Notes: generated by a model from the sequence alone, not told the origin. A stretch of DNA of 64,000 nucleotides from Streptococcus suis (GCF_024509555.1 NZ_JAMWEL010000008.1:1-64000); one strand, 5' to 3'. Positions 44,001 through 58,006 are shown, numbered from the stretch's first letter. A program made the numbers and translations.

Positions 44001-46366
44001 ATGTGTATGGGTCTAAGGCCTTTATTAATAAACTGATGCTACATTTTGAAGATGGTACGATTACTTACGATTGGCTTGTTAAAAAACAAGAGTTGAATAA
44101 TGGTGACCTTACAGAGTATTATGTAGTCGATAGAGATATTACCTATACACCAGAGAATTTGGTACAGAAGTCTAGACTTGATAGTTTGGTAGAACGCTTA
44201 GTTCCAGAGTTTTCAGGAGTAGATTACCGTTCGAAAGAAGTATTAGATGCTTTAGGTTTGACAGGATCGGAATCAGATTATGCGATCAAAGAACTTCTCT
44301 TCTTGAATGAATCATTTGCAAAAGTGAAATCAACTATTCGACAACAGCTAAAAGATTTACTGGTCTCAAATCGTGCAATTAGCTTAACCAGTCAGACGAT
44401 TGAGGATTATATGTTTGATTATATTTCCAAACATAAAGCTCAATTACTGCTTGGCTTAGCTTATATGGATCGTTGGTATTCTATTCGCTATGGAGACATA
44501 AATGCTCAAGAATGGATGGTGAAGAAACCAGATTTCTTTGGGAATCAAGTGAATTCCTTGGAACAGCTCATTAATTTGGGTAGTCTTGGTGCAGGAGGTT
44601 TGAAGCCAAATAACAACTTTGCTATTGGCAGTCAATTTATTGCAAAACCGGCTGTAGGTGGAAACCTATTTGACTATTTAGAGGCTTATCGTAAACGCTT
44701 CTTGCCAAATTCAACAGATAGCGACTGGTTTAAATCAGCAACAAAAGCAAATATCATAGAAACCAACTCGACGGTTGCTGAGGTACGGGCGAAACAAGAG
44801 GATGTCAATAATAAGCAATATTCGAATCGGTTCTATGATAAGCTGAAGAGTTCTACCTGGTCCTTTAAGGAAATGGCGCTCATTCTCTTAACCATGCCAA
44901 GTAGGGATATCTTTATCTTAACCGATATGGCCAATACAGTCATCGGTTCTTATGATAATCAATCTGGAACCAAGGAAGAGATTGAAGCAAGGATTGAAAA
45001 GACGGCTAAGGATTGGGCTAGCCATGCTGACTATCTCTACCGAATCTTACCAGAAGGTCATAAGGAAAAGATGATTCGGCAGATTATTACTTGGGATACG
45101 AAAAGGGTTAATGGTAGCTGGTATGATATTGAATCTCTAAGCAGTAGAAGTAAACGTTCATTTAAGTATTTCTACATGCCACTGGGTTATACTTATCCAA
45201 TTGGTTACGGAGCCAACGCTCAGTCAGATTTAAGAAATATTTTCTATTTCAATGCAGATGTAACCAGTCGAGAAGGTAGTCGTGTCTATACACATGAATT
45301 GACGCATGTCGCTGAGGATGACACGTTTTTATTAGGTCATGGTCGCCGAAGCAGTATGGATTTAGAAGCATACGCTAGAGGACTCTTTGAAACAATCAAT
45401 TGGTTTGATCAAGACATTTTAGGGGTAAATAACATTTTTGATTTCTCTGAATATGAGAAGAGTTCCTATGGCCGTCGTTTGACCAACTTAAATCCTGAAC
45501 GTTTCCAATCTACTAAGGATCTAGAGACCTACATGAAAGGTTACATGGATGTTCTGTATACCCTAGACTATCTTGAAGCAGAGGCAGTTTTGAACTTAGG
45601 TGGGGATCGTTCCTTGGACACTGCTAGGAGAAAATGGTTCAATAAGATGGGTACTCGAGATGAAAATGCTACTTGGATTGAGCAATTTGGACGGGCTAAT
45701 CAGTATAACTCTATAGACGATTTAATTGATCAAGGAATGGTTTCTCGTCGATCTTATGATCCTGAAGGTCACGGATATAATTCGTATTTTGAACGAAATT
45801 CTTACCATACGATAAACGCTCTAAACCCACTGTATGGTTCTCTAAATAACAATGGGGAAAGCCGAAATGAATTTGAATTCCGTAAGATTGCTTTCGAGTT
45901 ATTAGCGGAAAAAGGGTATGAAAATGGATTTGTTCCTTATCTGTCTAATCAATATCAGTCAGAGTTAGGACAAGCAGACTCAGCTGGTCGTATCCGAGAT
46001 GATCAGTTGATAGCTAAGATTACCGGAGGTGCATATTCAAATGCTGCCCAGTTCCGAAAAGAAATGTTTAAACGTAGGAGAGACATGTTAGAACAACTGA
46101 AACCTGTGACTGTGATTGGTCAAGGCATTCAGAATGGAGATGGCTATTTCTACGGAAGTACGAAACAAATTCAGAACATTTCTGAAATGAGAGAATTAAT
46201 GCGTGCAGCAGTTGAGTACGATGCTTATCGTTCACTATACTCTTCTCAGACCAGTGGATATTCACATAGACAATCCCACGTCTATAGCTTAAAAGCAGCA
46301 ATTTTGAATGGCTATCTGCGCGAAACCAAGGACTTTAGGGAGTCTATCTATGTGACAAATCCATAA
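38003..46366 (+). CDS. M26-family zinc metalloprotease (IgA-protease/Zmp type), wall-linked
   Basis: A 2,787-residue surface protease starting at ATG 38003 (GGAAAGGGG upstream; the frame is open 7 codons further). A YSIRK-type signal (FSIRKLTVGVVSLC) comes first, then LPKTG at residues 93-97 with a hydrophobic stretch and Lys-rich stop, the N-terminal sorting layout of Zmp proteins. About eleven G5-like modules follow (roughly 330-1200), each ending near VGTKP; then a four-Cys segment (1210-1247), a Pro-rich linker, GLUG-like repeats (about 1750-1850) and the catalytic domain with H2431-ELTH and the third ligand Glu at about 2455. Substrate may be IgA1 or another host protein; that is inferred from the family. 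Confidence 0.95.
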   Translation: MSKFFYDRKKAFSIRKLTVGVVSLCIGSSLLVGQKALAAETLVTSSTKDIHFEYVLETELTKEERQLIQSSLPAELTETATYFVVYRPAKTALPKTGDGLASGLLVAAGGFIVLAVLATKNKKARILSMLYITATGLALPLLEVSAVESQALASYNQTITIRPGDSLPDGKLRLDGYEFVGYLVEEKPEVQSQARDEKTSLSNSSQIEEPKTDQETAEADQQVSTGQIGEKTDELVQPELIQTGQDQASQPAVEQISETVESQKLVDLPTESPVDEDKLRPVVEETKPSEETIPPPVVAVEEKLVTSIPAQAPSHLLPTIDFQVQNKVEETALEIPEEQIETNQLPLGQSRVEEGQAGSLRISYQEVMVDGQVVARNEIGREEIPSIPRKVYIGTGQVVEAEVTETTSVEETVQPTGAAVEEKLITTIPAQAPSHLLPTIDFQVQDRLEETTLGIPEERIETDELAVGQNRVEEGQAGSLRISYQEVLVDGQIVARKEISREEVPSTPKRTYIGTRRDEKYVAPEKLELPRAIIRTQEEEIAFERKEVSRDDWPLGKVEVVAGKNGKRLHTYAVIEGVETLLKTEVLEQAEAEVTYKGIKRPEMTTEEVVIAFTERVISDPEQYTDYRRIEVTGEQGLKRIHKENGQLVNEEIVKPAKEQVVRVGTKPIEGQVEKESLRTIDFTRRYESNDQLEYGQTRTRQTGQSGQEKVISTYQTIKGVEGKFLSSRTELIKQVQDEIIEVGTKPQVRIEQEEPVTEYVPAPDKERDVQTVLQEGHAKETTYRTIYNLDAASGRVTPIHLPGKVTHPGQVRRISVGTKPTVTKKTLPFSEEVVPNSTLYVGERVIVRPGRAGEEITTIHYTLNPRTGETSAGLPQIQEILPVAQVVQVGTKAVDRTMETVDNRDIAFKTEYLADPTLSYPQREELQAGNNGVERITTTRRYVRDQEVGEPTRVNEVVKVVQNRIIKVGTKPVVRSVETDFTRVYEADPNRSLNEQYTKQSGIKQETTYTKNYVLNTETGEVREQAETRQVTRFARQEIVQVGTRPTTETTSRVLPTRYEADNSRVHGQQHTRQQGRPEITTYTTTYSVDPRTGATQGVRDTGRVTDRGQEQIVQVGTRPVERTERVELSPITRQNAELAKGTENVIHEGSPTIRVYRTNYSVDPTTGQITTHSEVLVSETVGRAREVEIGTKELEQPVTPPTENEESCPIIPDNTDGGTCDAPTEAIEKPSSSDLECILNPTDQCWPEETEEVNQETVAQLRAKMNELRSYKTRVEGYEWQTYIDTVYKHSEDMIASGDPANIRTQLEVIQDDIDFIVDLLTELGNPDVLIETDANSGPSLKFEVMAKPVNIPTDANSSPSRRNEETTSPDPTNSGETTEPSSPDNPPVTPIPEPEQPRPGIPDTPDTTETETPIDVDIDSLPKPTMFIRKVDIQKDAHKAIIHYILEDPADRFEGGQAYLFVNDEIVSTATLRRQNGRVQAEFTDLKPNVDYLVRTDLTYSGTSESLVDSLADEASIEIEERQLQIKNIDRVELWKFENGKASIQRELATKPTNLTTYFAKVISNQQKEILLPISQVELVTENGEQFYSVTASLDNLVEEQSTSHSYRPGLTFRVAKQKTSTSIGTYTDFASLIQAIQERPWDTFTLGADLTAYSVNIADRESYITNPFSGRLNGAGYTIYDLEAPLFKKTTGQIENLNLKDVAINQKDKREIGALAKEAGGGRIEQISVEGTVIGGNQVGGLLGSVINTQVSNITVKGRVSSQSTDLSDNYLGGLAGWIGTGGQVQKVSTDVQLSTNSSRARVGGIVGQMEYANSFVKKAYAKGSISAPKNLNSEIGGIVGIIAGVSNSIIDDVVSAVSVPNGRKVYHSVTDTSSQVGKIYTVEEEATGQDNEGQVRLQVSQVENLLREFGIQKVSVQLPNEQESSAKFDIDYSLHPHYQESRKLAYENMEKLLPFFTKDVIIQQANRLSMTDSLVTKKLLDAVPFDAQQNRPVFDVYGSKAFINKLMLHFEDGTITYDWLVKKQELNNGDLTEYYVVDRDITYTPENLVQKSRLDSLVERLVPEFSGVDYRSKEVLDALGLTGSESDYAIKELLFLNESFAKVKSTIRQQLKDLLVSNRAISLTSQTIEDYMFDYISKHKAQLLLGLAYMDRWYSIRYGDINAQEWMVKKPDFFGNQVNSLEQLINLGSLGAGGLKPNNNFAIGSQFIAKPAVGGNLFDYLEAYRKRFLPNSTDSDWFKSATKANIIETNSTVAEVRAKQEDVNNKQYSNRFYDKLKSSTWSFKEMALILLTMPSRDIFILTDMANTVIGSYDNQSGTKEEIEARIEKTAKDWASHADYLYRILPEGHKEKMIRQIITWDTKRVNGSWYDIESLSSRSKRSFKYFYMPLGYTYPIGYGANAQSDLRNIFYFNADVTSREGSRVYTHELTHVAEDDTFLLGHGRRSSMDLEAYARGLFETINWFDQDILGVNNIFDFSEYEKSSYGRRLTNLNPERFQSTKDLETYMKGYMDVLYTLDYLEAEAVLNLGGDRSLDTARRKWFNKMGTRDENATWIEQFGRANQYNSIDDLIDQGMVSRRSYDPEGHGYNSYFERNSYHTINALNPLYGSLNNNGESRNEFEFRKIAFELLAEKGYENGFVPYLSNQYQSELGQADSAGRIRDDQLIAKITGGAYSNAAQFRKEMFKRRRDMLEQLKPVTVIGQGIQNGDGYFYGSTKQIQNISEMRELMRAAVEYDAYRSLYSSQTSGYSHRQSHVYSLKAAILNGYLRETKDFRESIYVTNP
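38881..39545 (+). repeat. Two tandem 360-bp coding repeats in the protease gene
   Basis: The block beginning CTCAAGCCCCAAGCCACCTC occurs at 38931 and again at 39291, exactly 360 bp (120 codons) apart. Each unit codes for a linker (IPAQAPSHLLPTIDFQVQ) plus one G5-like module (GSLRISYQEV). The 46 bases after each start are identical. Confidence 0.9.
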
Positions 46367-46390
46367 TTGCTATATAGTTTAGTCATTAAG

Positions 46391-46685
46391 AAATGGGAGT
46401 GGGAAAGAACTCTGTCATTCATAGAAGAGTTCGTCAACAATTTTTCGTTTTAAGTTGTTGAGCTGAAACAGTCTATCCCCAGACTGTTTCACTCCCACCC
46501 CCGCATAGCTCCAACAGTCAGAGTAGTGACTGTTGGAGGTTGGAAATGAAGCGAACTCTGTTCGCATCAGTCGTAATGGTCAGATTTGGAGTATAAAACA
46601 CGAACAAATCTGCCAATCAACCACTGCGCTGAGATGTTGACACTAACTTTGAGAAGTGGTGTTGGGCTTTTTGTCCAGCCTCTGT
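46391..46685 (+). repeat. Dispersed intergenic repeat, copy B (longest)
   Basis: GGGAGTGGGAAAGAACTC starts the unit and ACTCCCACCCCCGC closes its first part, enclosing perfect hairpins TCAACAA/TTGTTGA (46434-46440/46455-46461) and GAAACAGTCT/AGACTGTTTC (46465-46474/46481-46490). A 12-bp stem CTCCAACAGTCA (46509-46520/46527-46538) follows. Then comes the part shared with copy A, with arms CCACT (46621-46625) and AGTGG (46655-46659). Confidence 0.85.
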
Positions 46686-46778
46686 TCAGGAAAACAGTGG
46701 GCAGGTTTGTTCACTGTTTTCATTTTGTTATTCTATATTGATAAACGAACGATATTCGCTTTACACTATCCGAAATAC

Positions 46779-46805
46779 TTGCATTTTTTCGGGGGGGGGT
46801 ATAAT
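46779..46805 (+). promoter_or_regulatory. Promoter with a G9 run as spacer
   Basis: TTGCAT (46779-46784) and a perfect TATAAT (46800-46805) are separated by 15 bp: TTTTTC and nine G (46791-46799). Losing or gaining G residues would shift the spacer between 14 and 17 bp, the range in which promoter strength changes most. It drives the RNA region that follows. Confidence 0.65.
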
Positions 46806-46810
46806 ATATA

Positions 46811-47015
46811 TTCAGGATAGGATTTGTCCTGATAAGCCGTTTGGATACTAGCTACTGGAATAACTTGATGATTTCAGTACAGTATCTGAGAAAACGGTGA
46901 TACAACAGGAAACCAAACTTTCCTTCCTTTCTTAATTATTCTACACCCCGCATAGAAAATTCAAGTTTGGTCTTTCTAAAACAGTGAATATCGCCATATT
47001 CACTGTTTTCTTTTT
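46811..47015 (+). ncRNA. Candidate structured small RNA upstream of phoH
   Basis: About 205 nt with no gene. Hairpins: CAGGA/TCCTG (46813-46830); a long composite arm CCGTTT, GGATACT, TACTGGAAT against ATTTCAGTA, AGTATCT, AAACGG (about 46837-46896); and CCAAACTT/AAGTTTGG (about 46914-46971) enclosing a C/U-rich loop with TTCCTTCCTTTC. It ends with a perfect 14-bp terminator stem, AAAACAGTGAATAT (46978-46991/46996-47009), and CTTTTT. The C/U-rich loop could pair with ribosome binding sites. I do not recognise it as 6S, tmRNA, SRP or RNase P RNA. Confidence 0.6.
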
Positions 47016-47047
47016 ACCTCGAAAATTCAGTTGGTGGAAAATTTTGG

Positions 47048-47053
47048 TATAAT
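47048..47053 (+). promoter_or_regulatory. -10 element of phoH
   Basis: TATAAT lies 30 bp before the phoH start and after the terminator of the preceding RNA, so phoH has its own promoter. A weak TTCAGT at 47026 could be the -35. Confidence 0.5.
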
Positions 47054-47082
47054 AATAGAAAAGCTACCAAAGGAGAAGTTTC

Positions 47083-48105
47083 TTGCAAGAACATTCGATT
47101 GATATTCATTTAAAACACCCAGATGATTTATTTAGCCTTTTTGGGTCCAATGAGCGTCACCTGCGATTGATGGAGCAGGAATTGGGGGTTGTTATCCATG
47201 CACGGACAGAAGTTGTGCAAGTCATCGGTCAGGAAACTCAGGTGGAGCAAGCTCGCCTGGTTATTCAGTCCCTCTTAGTCTTGGTTAATCGAGGCCTGGT
47301 CATCAATACGCCTGATGTGGTCACGGCTATTTCCATGGTCAAAAATGATGAGATTGAGAAATTCGTTGCCCTCTATGAAGAAGAGATTATCAAGGACAAC
47401 TATGGCAAACCCATTCGCGTAAAGACCCTTGGACAAAAACTCTACGTGGATAGCGTTAAGCGTCATGATATCGTGTTTGGGATTGGTCCTGCTGGTACAG
47501 GTAAGACCTTCTTGGCAGTTACTCTCGCTGTAACCGCCCTCAAGCGGGGCCAGGTCAAGAGGATTGTCCTGACACGTCCTGCGGTAGAAGCAGGCGAAAG
47601 TTTAGGCTTTTTGCCAGGGGACTTAAAAGAAAAAGTAGATCCATATCTACGTCCGGTTTATGATGCCCTTTATCAGATTTTGGGCAAGGAGCAGACCACG
47701 CGCCTAATGGAGCGGGAGATTATCGAGATTGCACCGCTGGCCTATATGCGGGGGCGGACCTTGGAAGATGCCTTTGTCATCTTGGATGAGGCGCAAAACA
47801 CCACCATTATGCAGATGAAGATGTTCCTGACCCGTCTGGGCTTTAACTCCAAGATGATTGTCAATGGGGATATTAGTCAGATTGACCTGCCGCGCAAGGT
47901 TAAATCAGGTTTGATTGATGCGACGGAGAAGTTGAGCAAAATACCGCAGATTGATTTCGTGCATTTTTCAGCCAAGGATGTGGTTCGCCATCCAGTCGTT
48001 GCCCAGATTATCAATGCCTATGAGCAGGAGGCACTGGCTGCAGATGGGCGAGCAAGTTTTGAGACGATTGGGGAGCTGAAGAAAGAGCAAGATGCGGAGG
48101 AGTAA
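47083..48105 (+). CDS. phoH: PhoH-family P-loop ATPase
   Basis: A 340-residue cytosolic PhoH-type protein. A TTG start at 47083 is supported by AAAGGAGAAG upstream and by the family start (QEHSIDIHLKHPDDLFSLFG). Walker A is GPAGTGKTFLAV and Walker B is AFVILDEAQNTT with the following QMKMFLTRLG helix; GDISQIDLP is also conserved. The family is linked to RNA metabolism and often sits by ybeY. It is preceded by the small-RNA candidate and followed by a secreted peptidase gene. Confidence 0.94.
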   Translation: MQEHSIDIHLKHPDDLFSLFGSNERHLRLMEQELGVVIHARTEVVQVIGQETQVEQARLVIQSLLVLVNRGLVINTPDVVTAISMVKNDEIEKFVALYEEEIIKDNYGKPIRVKTLGQKLYVDSVKRHDIVFGIGPAGTGKTFLAVTLAVTALKRGQVKRIVLTRPAVEAGESLGFLPGDLKEKVDPYLRPVYDALYQILGKEQTTRLMEREIIEIAPLAYMRGRTLEDAFVILDEAQNTTIMQMKMFLTRLGFNSKMIVNGDISQIDLPRKVKSGLIDATEKLSKIPQIDFVHFSAKDVVRHPVVAQIINAYEQEALAADGRASFETIGELKKEQDAEE

Positions 48106-48165
48106 TTATTTTCTGCATCTTTGCCTGTCGAAATAGTTTGTGGAAAACAAGTGAGGGGGTGACGC

Positions 48166-50181
48166 GTGATAAAACAAGGTCTACTGAGATTGGTTTTACT
48201 TGGTTTTGTCTGTCTCTTAGCTGCCTGCTGTGGTCAGAAAATAGGAGATGACCAAGCACAAGTTGAAAAAGCAGAACCGACTATCCAAACTAATTTTTAT
48301 CAAGCTATAAATAGGGACTGGTTAAATGGTGGTTGGTTATCAAGTGGTACACCATTCTACAATGAGTTTACAAGATTGCAAATGGAAGTAGATGAGCAAT
48401 TAAAATTGGATTTTGACAAAATGGTAGCTGGTCAGCTAGAGCCTCAGTCTGAGGATTTAGTAGAATTTATCAAGTTGTATCAGCAAGGTCTTGATTTTAC
48501 CAAAAGGGAAGAAGATGGTGTCAAAGTAGCTAGAATGATACTGGATGAAATGATGGGAATTGCTTCGTTTTCCGATCTGAAATCGCTTAGCCAAGATTGG
48601 ATTCGTAAGGACTATCCATTGCCCTATGGTCTTGATGTGATTGCCAATCCACGAAACACATCTGAAAGAATGCTAATTTTGCTACCACCTCAGACGATTC
48701 TACCTGATAAGTCCTACTATGAAGACAGGACTGTTCATGAGAAACTCATGGATTCTTATCGTATATCTGCGAGACATATTTTGGAAAAATGTGGCTACCC
48801 AGCCGAGGAGGCCACTGCTTTGGTTGAAGGTGCCATTGCTTTTGACAATCGACTCGTTGGCACTCTACCAGCTAGTGAGAATGTGCATAGTGATTGGGGT
48901 CCGGTGAACGCAGAAGAACTTAGAACATTCTCACAGGTCAAAAACTACTCTCCGGCTTTATCGATTGAAGAACAATTAGTAGGACTGGTAGGATTGGAAC
49001 CGGAGGAAGTTTATGTTTCTAATCCAAGCTATTTTGAACAATTATCCCAATTTATCAAGGAAGAAAATTTCTCAGAATATCGATCATGGGCCTTGGTTAG
49101 CCAAGCAATGAAGTTAGCTCCCTATTTGACTGGGGAAATCATGCAGACAGCTGGGAGATTTCATGCAGAAGTCCAAGGAGTTTCAGCCTCCTATCCAAAT
49201 GATTACATGACTTATCTGGATGTGACTGGAATGTTCAAGGAAAGCTTGGGTGTTTATTATGGTCATAACTATGCCGATGAAACGGACTTACTTGCCATTC
49301 AGGAAATGGCTGAGGCAATCTCTAGGACCTATCAGGAAAGGATTCTAGCCAATGATTGGCTCAGTCAAACCACCAAGCAAGCTGCAATTAAAAAATTAGA
49401 AAATATCACTTATCATATCGGCTATCCAAGGGAGTTGAACGACTGGACCAAGTCATTAAAGGTGCGTGAAGACTTGTCTTACATTGAAAATGTTTTGGCT
49501 ATTACGATTCAAGCTAGAACAGGAGTTTTCGAGCGTTATAGTCAGCCAATAGATAGACAAACTTGGGCTAGCAATGTATCGGCAAGTGAAGTAACAGCCG
49601 CCTATGCTCCTAGTCAGAATGCTATTTATATTCCGGCGGCTATTTTACAAGCTCCCTATTATGACAAAAATCAATCTGTAGCCGAGAATTATGGCGGGAT
49701 TGGCAAAATTATCGCTCATGAGTTTGTTCATGCCTTTGATACCACAGGAGCAAATTTTGATGAGACTGGTAGTCTAAAAGACTGGTGGACAGAGCGAGAT
49801 AGACTAGCGTTTGAAGAAAAAAATCAAGCCCTAGTAGACTTGTTTGATGGTCTGGAAGTTTATGGTGGTAGAGTAGATGGTCACTTAACCTTGTCTGAAA
49901 ATCTTGCGGATTTGGGAGGAATACAGATTGCCTTGGCTACGCTTAAAAAAGAAGAACCGTCAGCTAATCTAAAAGAATTTTTTGAGCACTATGCCCGTAG
50001 CCGTCGAGAAATGGTTGCGGTTGATTATGGCCGTTATCAACTTCAGGTAGACACGCATTCTCCTGAGGAATTTCGGGTCAATCTCCAATTACAGCAAATG
50101 GATGATTTTTATAAAGTCTACCATATTCAAGAAGGTGACCCAATGTATAGGGCACCCGAGGAGAGAGTGGTTATTTGGTAA
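48166..50181 (+). CDS. M13-family zinc metallopeptidase, lipoprotein (PepO-like)
   Basis: A 671-residue neprilysin-like endopeptidase. The GTG start has GAGGGGGTGA upstream. A lipoprotein signal LVLLGFVCLLAACCGQ is present (lipobox LAAC), so it should be anchored outside the membrane. The N-terminal M13 half begins NFYQAINRDWLNG. The zinc site is KIIAHEFVHAFD (HEFVH), with ENLADLGG giving the third ligand and its Asp, and NAIYIPAAILQAPYYD before it. M13 proteins cut peptides; streptococcal PepO paralogues act on host peptides or complement regulators. That role here is inferred. Confidence 0.92.
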   Translation: MIKQGLLRLVLLGFVCLLAACCGQKIGDDQAQVEKAEPTIQTNFYQAINRDWLNGGWLSSGTPFYNEFTRLQMEVDEQLKLDFDKMVAGQLEPQSEDLVEFIKLYQQGLDFTKREEDGVKVARMILDEMMGIASFSDLKSLSQDWIRKDYPLPYGLDVIANPRNTSERMLILLPPQTILPDKSYYEDRTVHEKLMDSYRISARHILEKCGYPAEEATALVEGAIAFDNRLVGTLPASENVHSDWGPVNAEELRTFSQVKNYSPALSIEEQLVGLVGLEPEEVYVSNPSYFEQLSQFIKEENFSEYRSWALVSQAMKLAPYLTGEIMQTAGRFHAEVQGVSASYPNDYMTYLDVTGMFKESLGVYYGHNYADETDLLAIQEMAEAISRTYQERILANDWLSQTTKQAAIKKLENITYHIGYPRELNDWTKSLKVREDLSYIENVLAITIQARTGVFERYSQPIDRQTWASNVSASEVTAAYAPSQNAIYIPAAILQAPYYDKNQSVAENYGGIGKIIAHEFVHAFDTTGANFDETGSLKDWWTERDRLAFEEKNQALVDLFDGLEVYGGRVDGHLTLSENLADLGGIQIALATLKKEEPSANLKEFFEHYARSRREMVAVDYGRYQLQVDTHSPEEFRVNLQLQQMDDFYKVYHIQEGDPMYRAPEERVVIW

Positions 50182-50248
50182 AGGAAAGGTAGCAATCTAT
50201 GATGGGCTCACCTATTCCAAGATGAATGTTGATAATGAAGGATGCTTT

Positions 50249-50746
50249 ATGACTATTTCCAATTTTTCCACCAGATTTCAAGTCCGAAAGCTAACTGAAG
50301 CTGACTTAGAGCAGGTTTTAGCTCTCTACCAGACCAATCCTCTTTATTTTGAGCATTTTCCACCTTTACCAAGTCTGGAAAGCCTGGCCAATGACCTGGT
50401 CGATTGTCCACCTGGGAAGTCCTTGTCGGACAAGTATTTTCTGGGTTTCTGGGAGCATAATCGCTTGGTGGCCATACTTGACTTGATTGACGGTTATCCA
50501 ACTGCGGAGATTGCCTACATTGGACTGTTTATGGTAGATGCCAATCTCTCTGGTCAAGATCTTGGTTCAAGAATAATGGCAGAGCTCCTGTCTCAGTTAG
50601 CAACTTACTTCAAAAAGGTGCGTCTAGGCTATGTAGAAAGCAATCCCCAGTCCAGTTATTTTTGGTCCAAAGTTGGATTTTGTCCCACTGGAGAGATAAA
50701 AGAAATGGCAGGTAGGCGGATTGTTTTGTCAGAATACGATTTATAA
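50249..50746 (+). CDS. GNAT-family N-acetyltransferase
   Basis: A 165-residue acetyltransferase. ATG 50249 is preferred, with GAAGGA at 50237-50242; the frame is open upstream into the peptidase gene. It shows RFQVRKLTEADLEQVLALY, the central AEIAYIGLFMVDANLSGQDLGSRIM (acetyl-CoA loop, form QDLGSR), and VRLGYVESNPQSSYFWSKVGF. The substrate is unknown. It ends before a long perfect hairpin. Confidence 0.85.
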   Translation: MTISNFSTRFQVRKLTEADLEQVLALYQTNPLYFEHFPPLPSLESLANDLVDCPPGKSLSDKYFLGFWEHNRLVAILDLIDGYPTAEIAYIGLFMVDANLSGQDLGSRIMAELLSQLATYFKKVRLGYVESNPQSSYFWSKVGFCPTGEIKEMAGRRIVLSEYDL

Positions 50747-50785
50747 GGAAACATACACTCAATCAAATTACTCCGACCATTACAA

Positions 50786-50829
50786 AAAAATAGGAATTCT
50801 CCTGAATTTTTGGGAGAATTCCTATTTTT
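50786..50829. terminator. Long bidirectional terminator hairpin
   Basis: A 17-bp perfect stem (50786-50802/50813-50829) holds TAGGAATTCTCC, with A residues on one side and T residues on the other. It ends the acetyltransferase gene and abuts the end of the IS1182 remnant. Confidence 0.85.
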
Positions 50830-51816
50830 CTACTCTTCCTTTTGGTCTATTAAGGTCATAATTCGCTTCATATTGACCACAAATATGGTTGTGGCTGCTT
50901 GTAATTCTATGCTGAAAAGACCTGATGCTCTGGCAACATCAAGACCGTGTCTTTGTTTCAATTCCGCATTTTTGACTTCAATCTTGTAACGGTGTCTTGC
51001 CATTTCTTTGAAGTAAGGTGTTTCCTGAAATCGTTTTTGAAATAGATACTCATCACTCTTAATCGCAATGGAATAGGTCTTAGTCTATGCACCTTCTTTA
51101 TAACAGCCTTCTTTACTAGGGCAAAGCTTACATTTTTCACAACAAAGTATTGGGTAATGACCTGATTACTATTTTGATGTTTCTTACCCGTCCGAGCTTT
51201 TCGAACAGCCATATGTCTTTGAGGGCAGACAAAAAGCCCAGCATCCTTGTTGTGTTCAAAGCAATCGCCTTCCTTACGATATCCCTTGGAAACAGAAGGA
51301 TTTAGTTTTGAAACAAAATGAACGTTTTCTTTACGTACCAGTTTTATATTCTCTTTGCCCGAATAAGCCGCATCACCGATTATTATTTCAACAGGAACGT
51401 CATTCTGCAGAGTCTTCTCATAAAGGTCTTTCAAATTTGATACGTAACTTTCTGAACTTGGTAAGAGAAGACGCGTCAATAACAGAATCCTCTGGAGCTA
51501 GACCAAGGAAATACTTAAAGGCCATGTCCGATAACGAACGCTCGACAACATCGACATCCGATAAATGATAAATATCTTTCAATAAAAGGTATTTAAACAT
51601 CATGAAGGGTGAGTAAGCCTTTCGGCCAAAATCGATACAATAATGTTTCACTAACTCATCATAGATAAAACTAAAATCACAGAGTTCCGTTAGCTGCCGT
51701 AAAAAATGATTTTTTGGGACAACAATATCATACAGGGAGGAATAAGGGCTAAGATCTAACTGAATTTGATTATCAAGCATAGGAATCATCGACTCTAGTA
51801 TAGCCAAAAAAGCCAT
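50830..51816 (-). pseudogene. Decayed IS1182-family transposase
   Basis: On the minus strand, pieces of an IS1182 DDE transposase occur in at least three frames. The N-terminal piece runs from 51816 to about 51418 (SPYSSLYDIVVPKNHFLRQL and DASSLTKFRKLRI). The middle piece, about 51479-51100, has IIGDAAYSGKENIKLV and NKDAGLFVCPQRHMA. The C-terminal piece ends at 50830 (GLDVARASGLFSIELQAATT). The part between the first two pieces, which normally holds about 200 residues with the first catalytic Asp, is gone. It is non-functional. Confidence 0.9.
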
Positions 51817-51909
51817 CTAGTTGATGACTTTTTCAGTGGGCTCGCAGAAATGCCACTATTTTGTTCCCAAAAAATAGATTAACAATACAACAAATTGATA
51901 TATAGAATC

Positions 51910-51956
51910 TTGAAGTTTTTTTCTTTTTAGTGTATAATACTTTTGAAACGCTTACA
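51910..51956 (+). promoter_or_regulatory. Promoter of the fucosidase gene with cre-like box
   Basis: TTGAAG (51910-51915), 17 bp and TATAAT (51933-51938) form the promoter. TTGAAACGCTTACA (51943-51956), across the likely start of transcription, fits the CcpA cre consensus at 12 of 14 positions by eye. This suggests repression by preferred sugars. Confidence 0.7.
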
Positions 51957-52034
51957 TTTGCGTAGGAATGGGATTTCTAACAAAATTTAAGCATCAAAAA
52001 ATATTATCATTAAACAGAAAGAAAGGATAGATTT

Positions 52035-57911
<5,877 letters not shown>

Positions 57912-58006
57912 ACTATTGGTCTTTCAAAATGACCTGATAGATTTTTCGGAAGAATAAGGAAAAGCACTCTCATTTGAGGGTGCTTTTTTGGAGTGAGTTA
58001 TACAAC

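Noticed and set aside
46811-47015. The structured RNA as 6S, tmRNA, SRP or RNase P RNA, or as a phoH riboswitch
   Set aside because: I cannot find the conserved ends or cores of these RNAs, and phoH has its own -10 after the terminator. The call stays open to an Rfam search.
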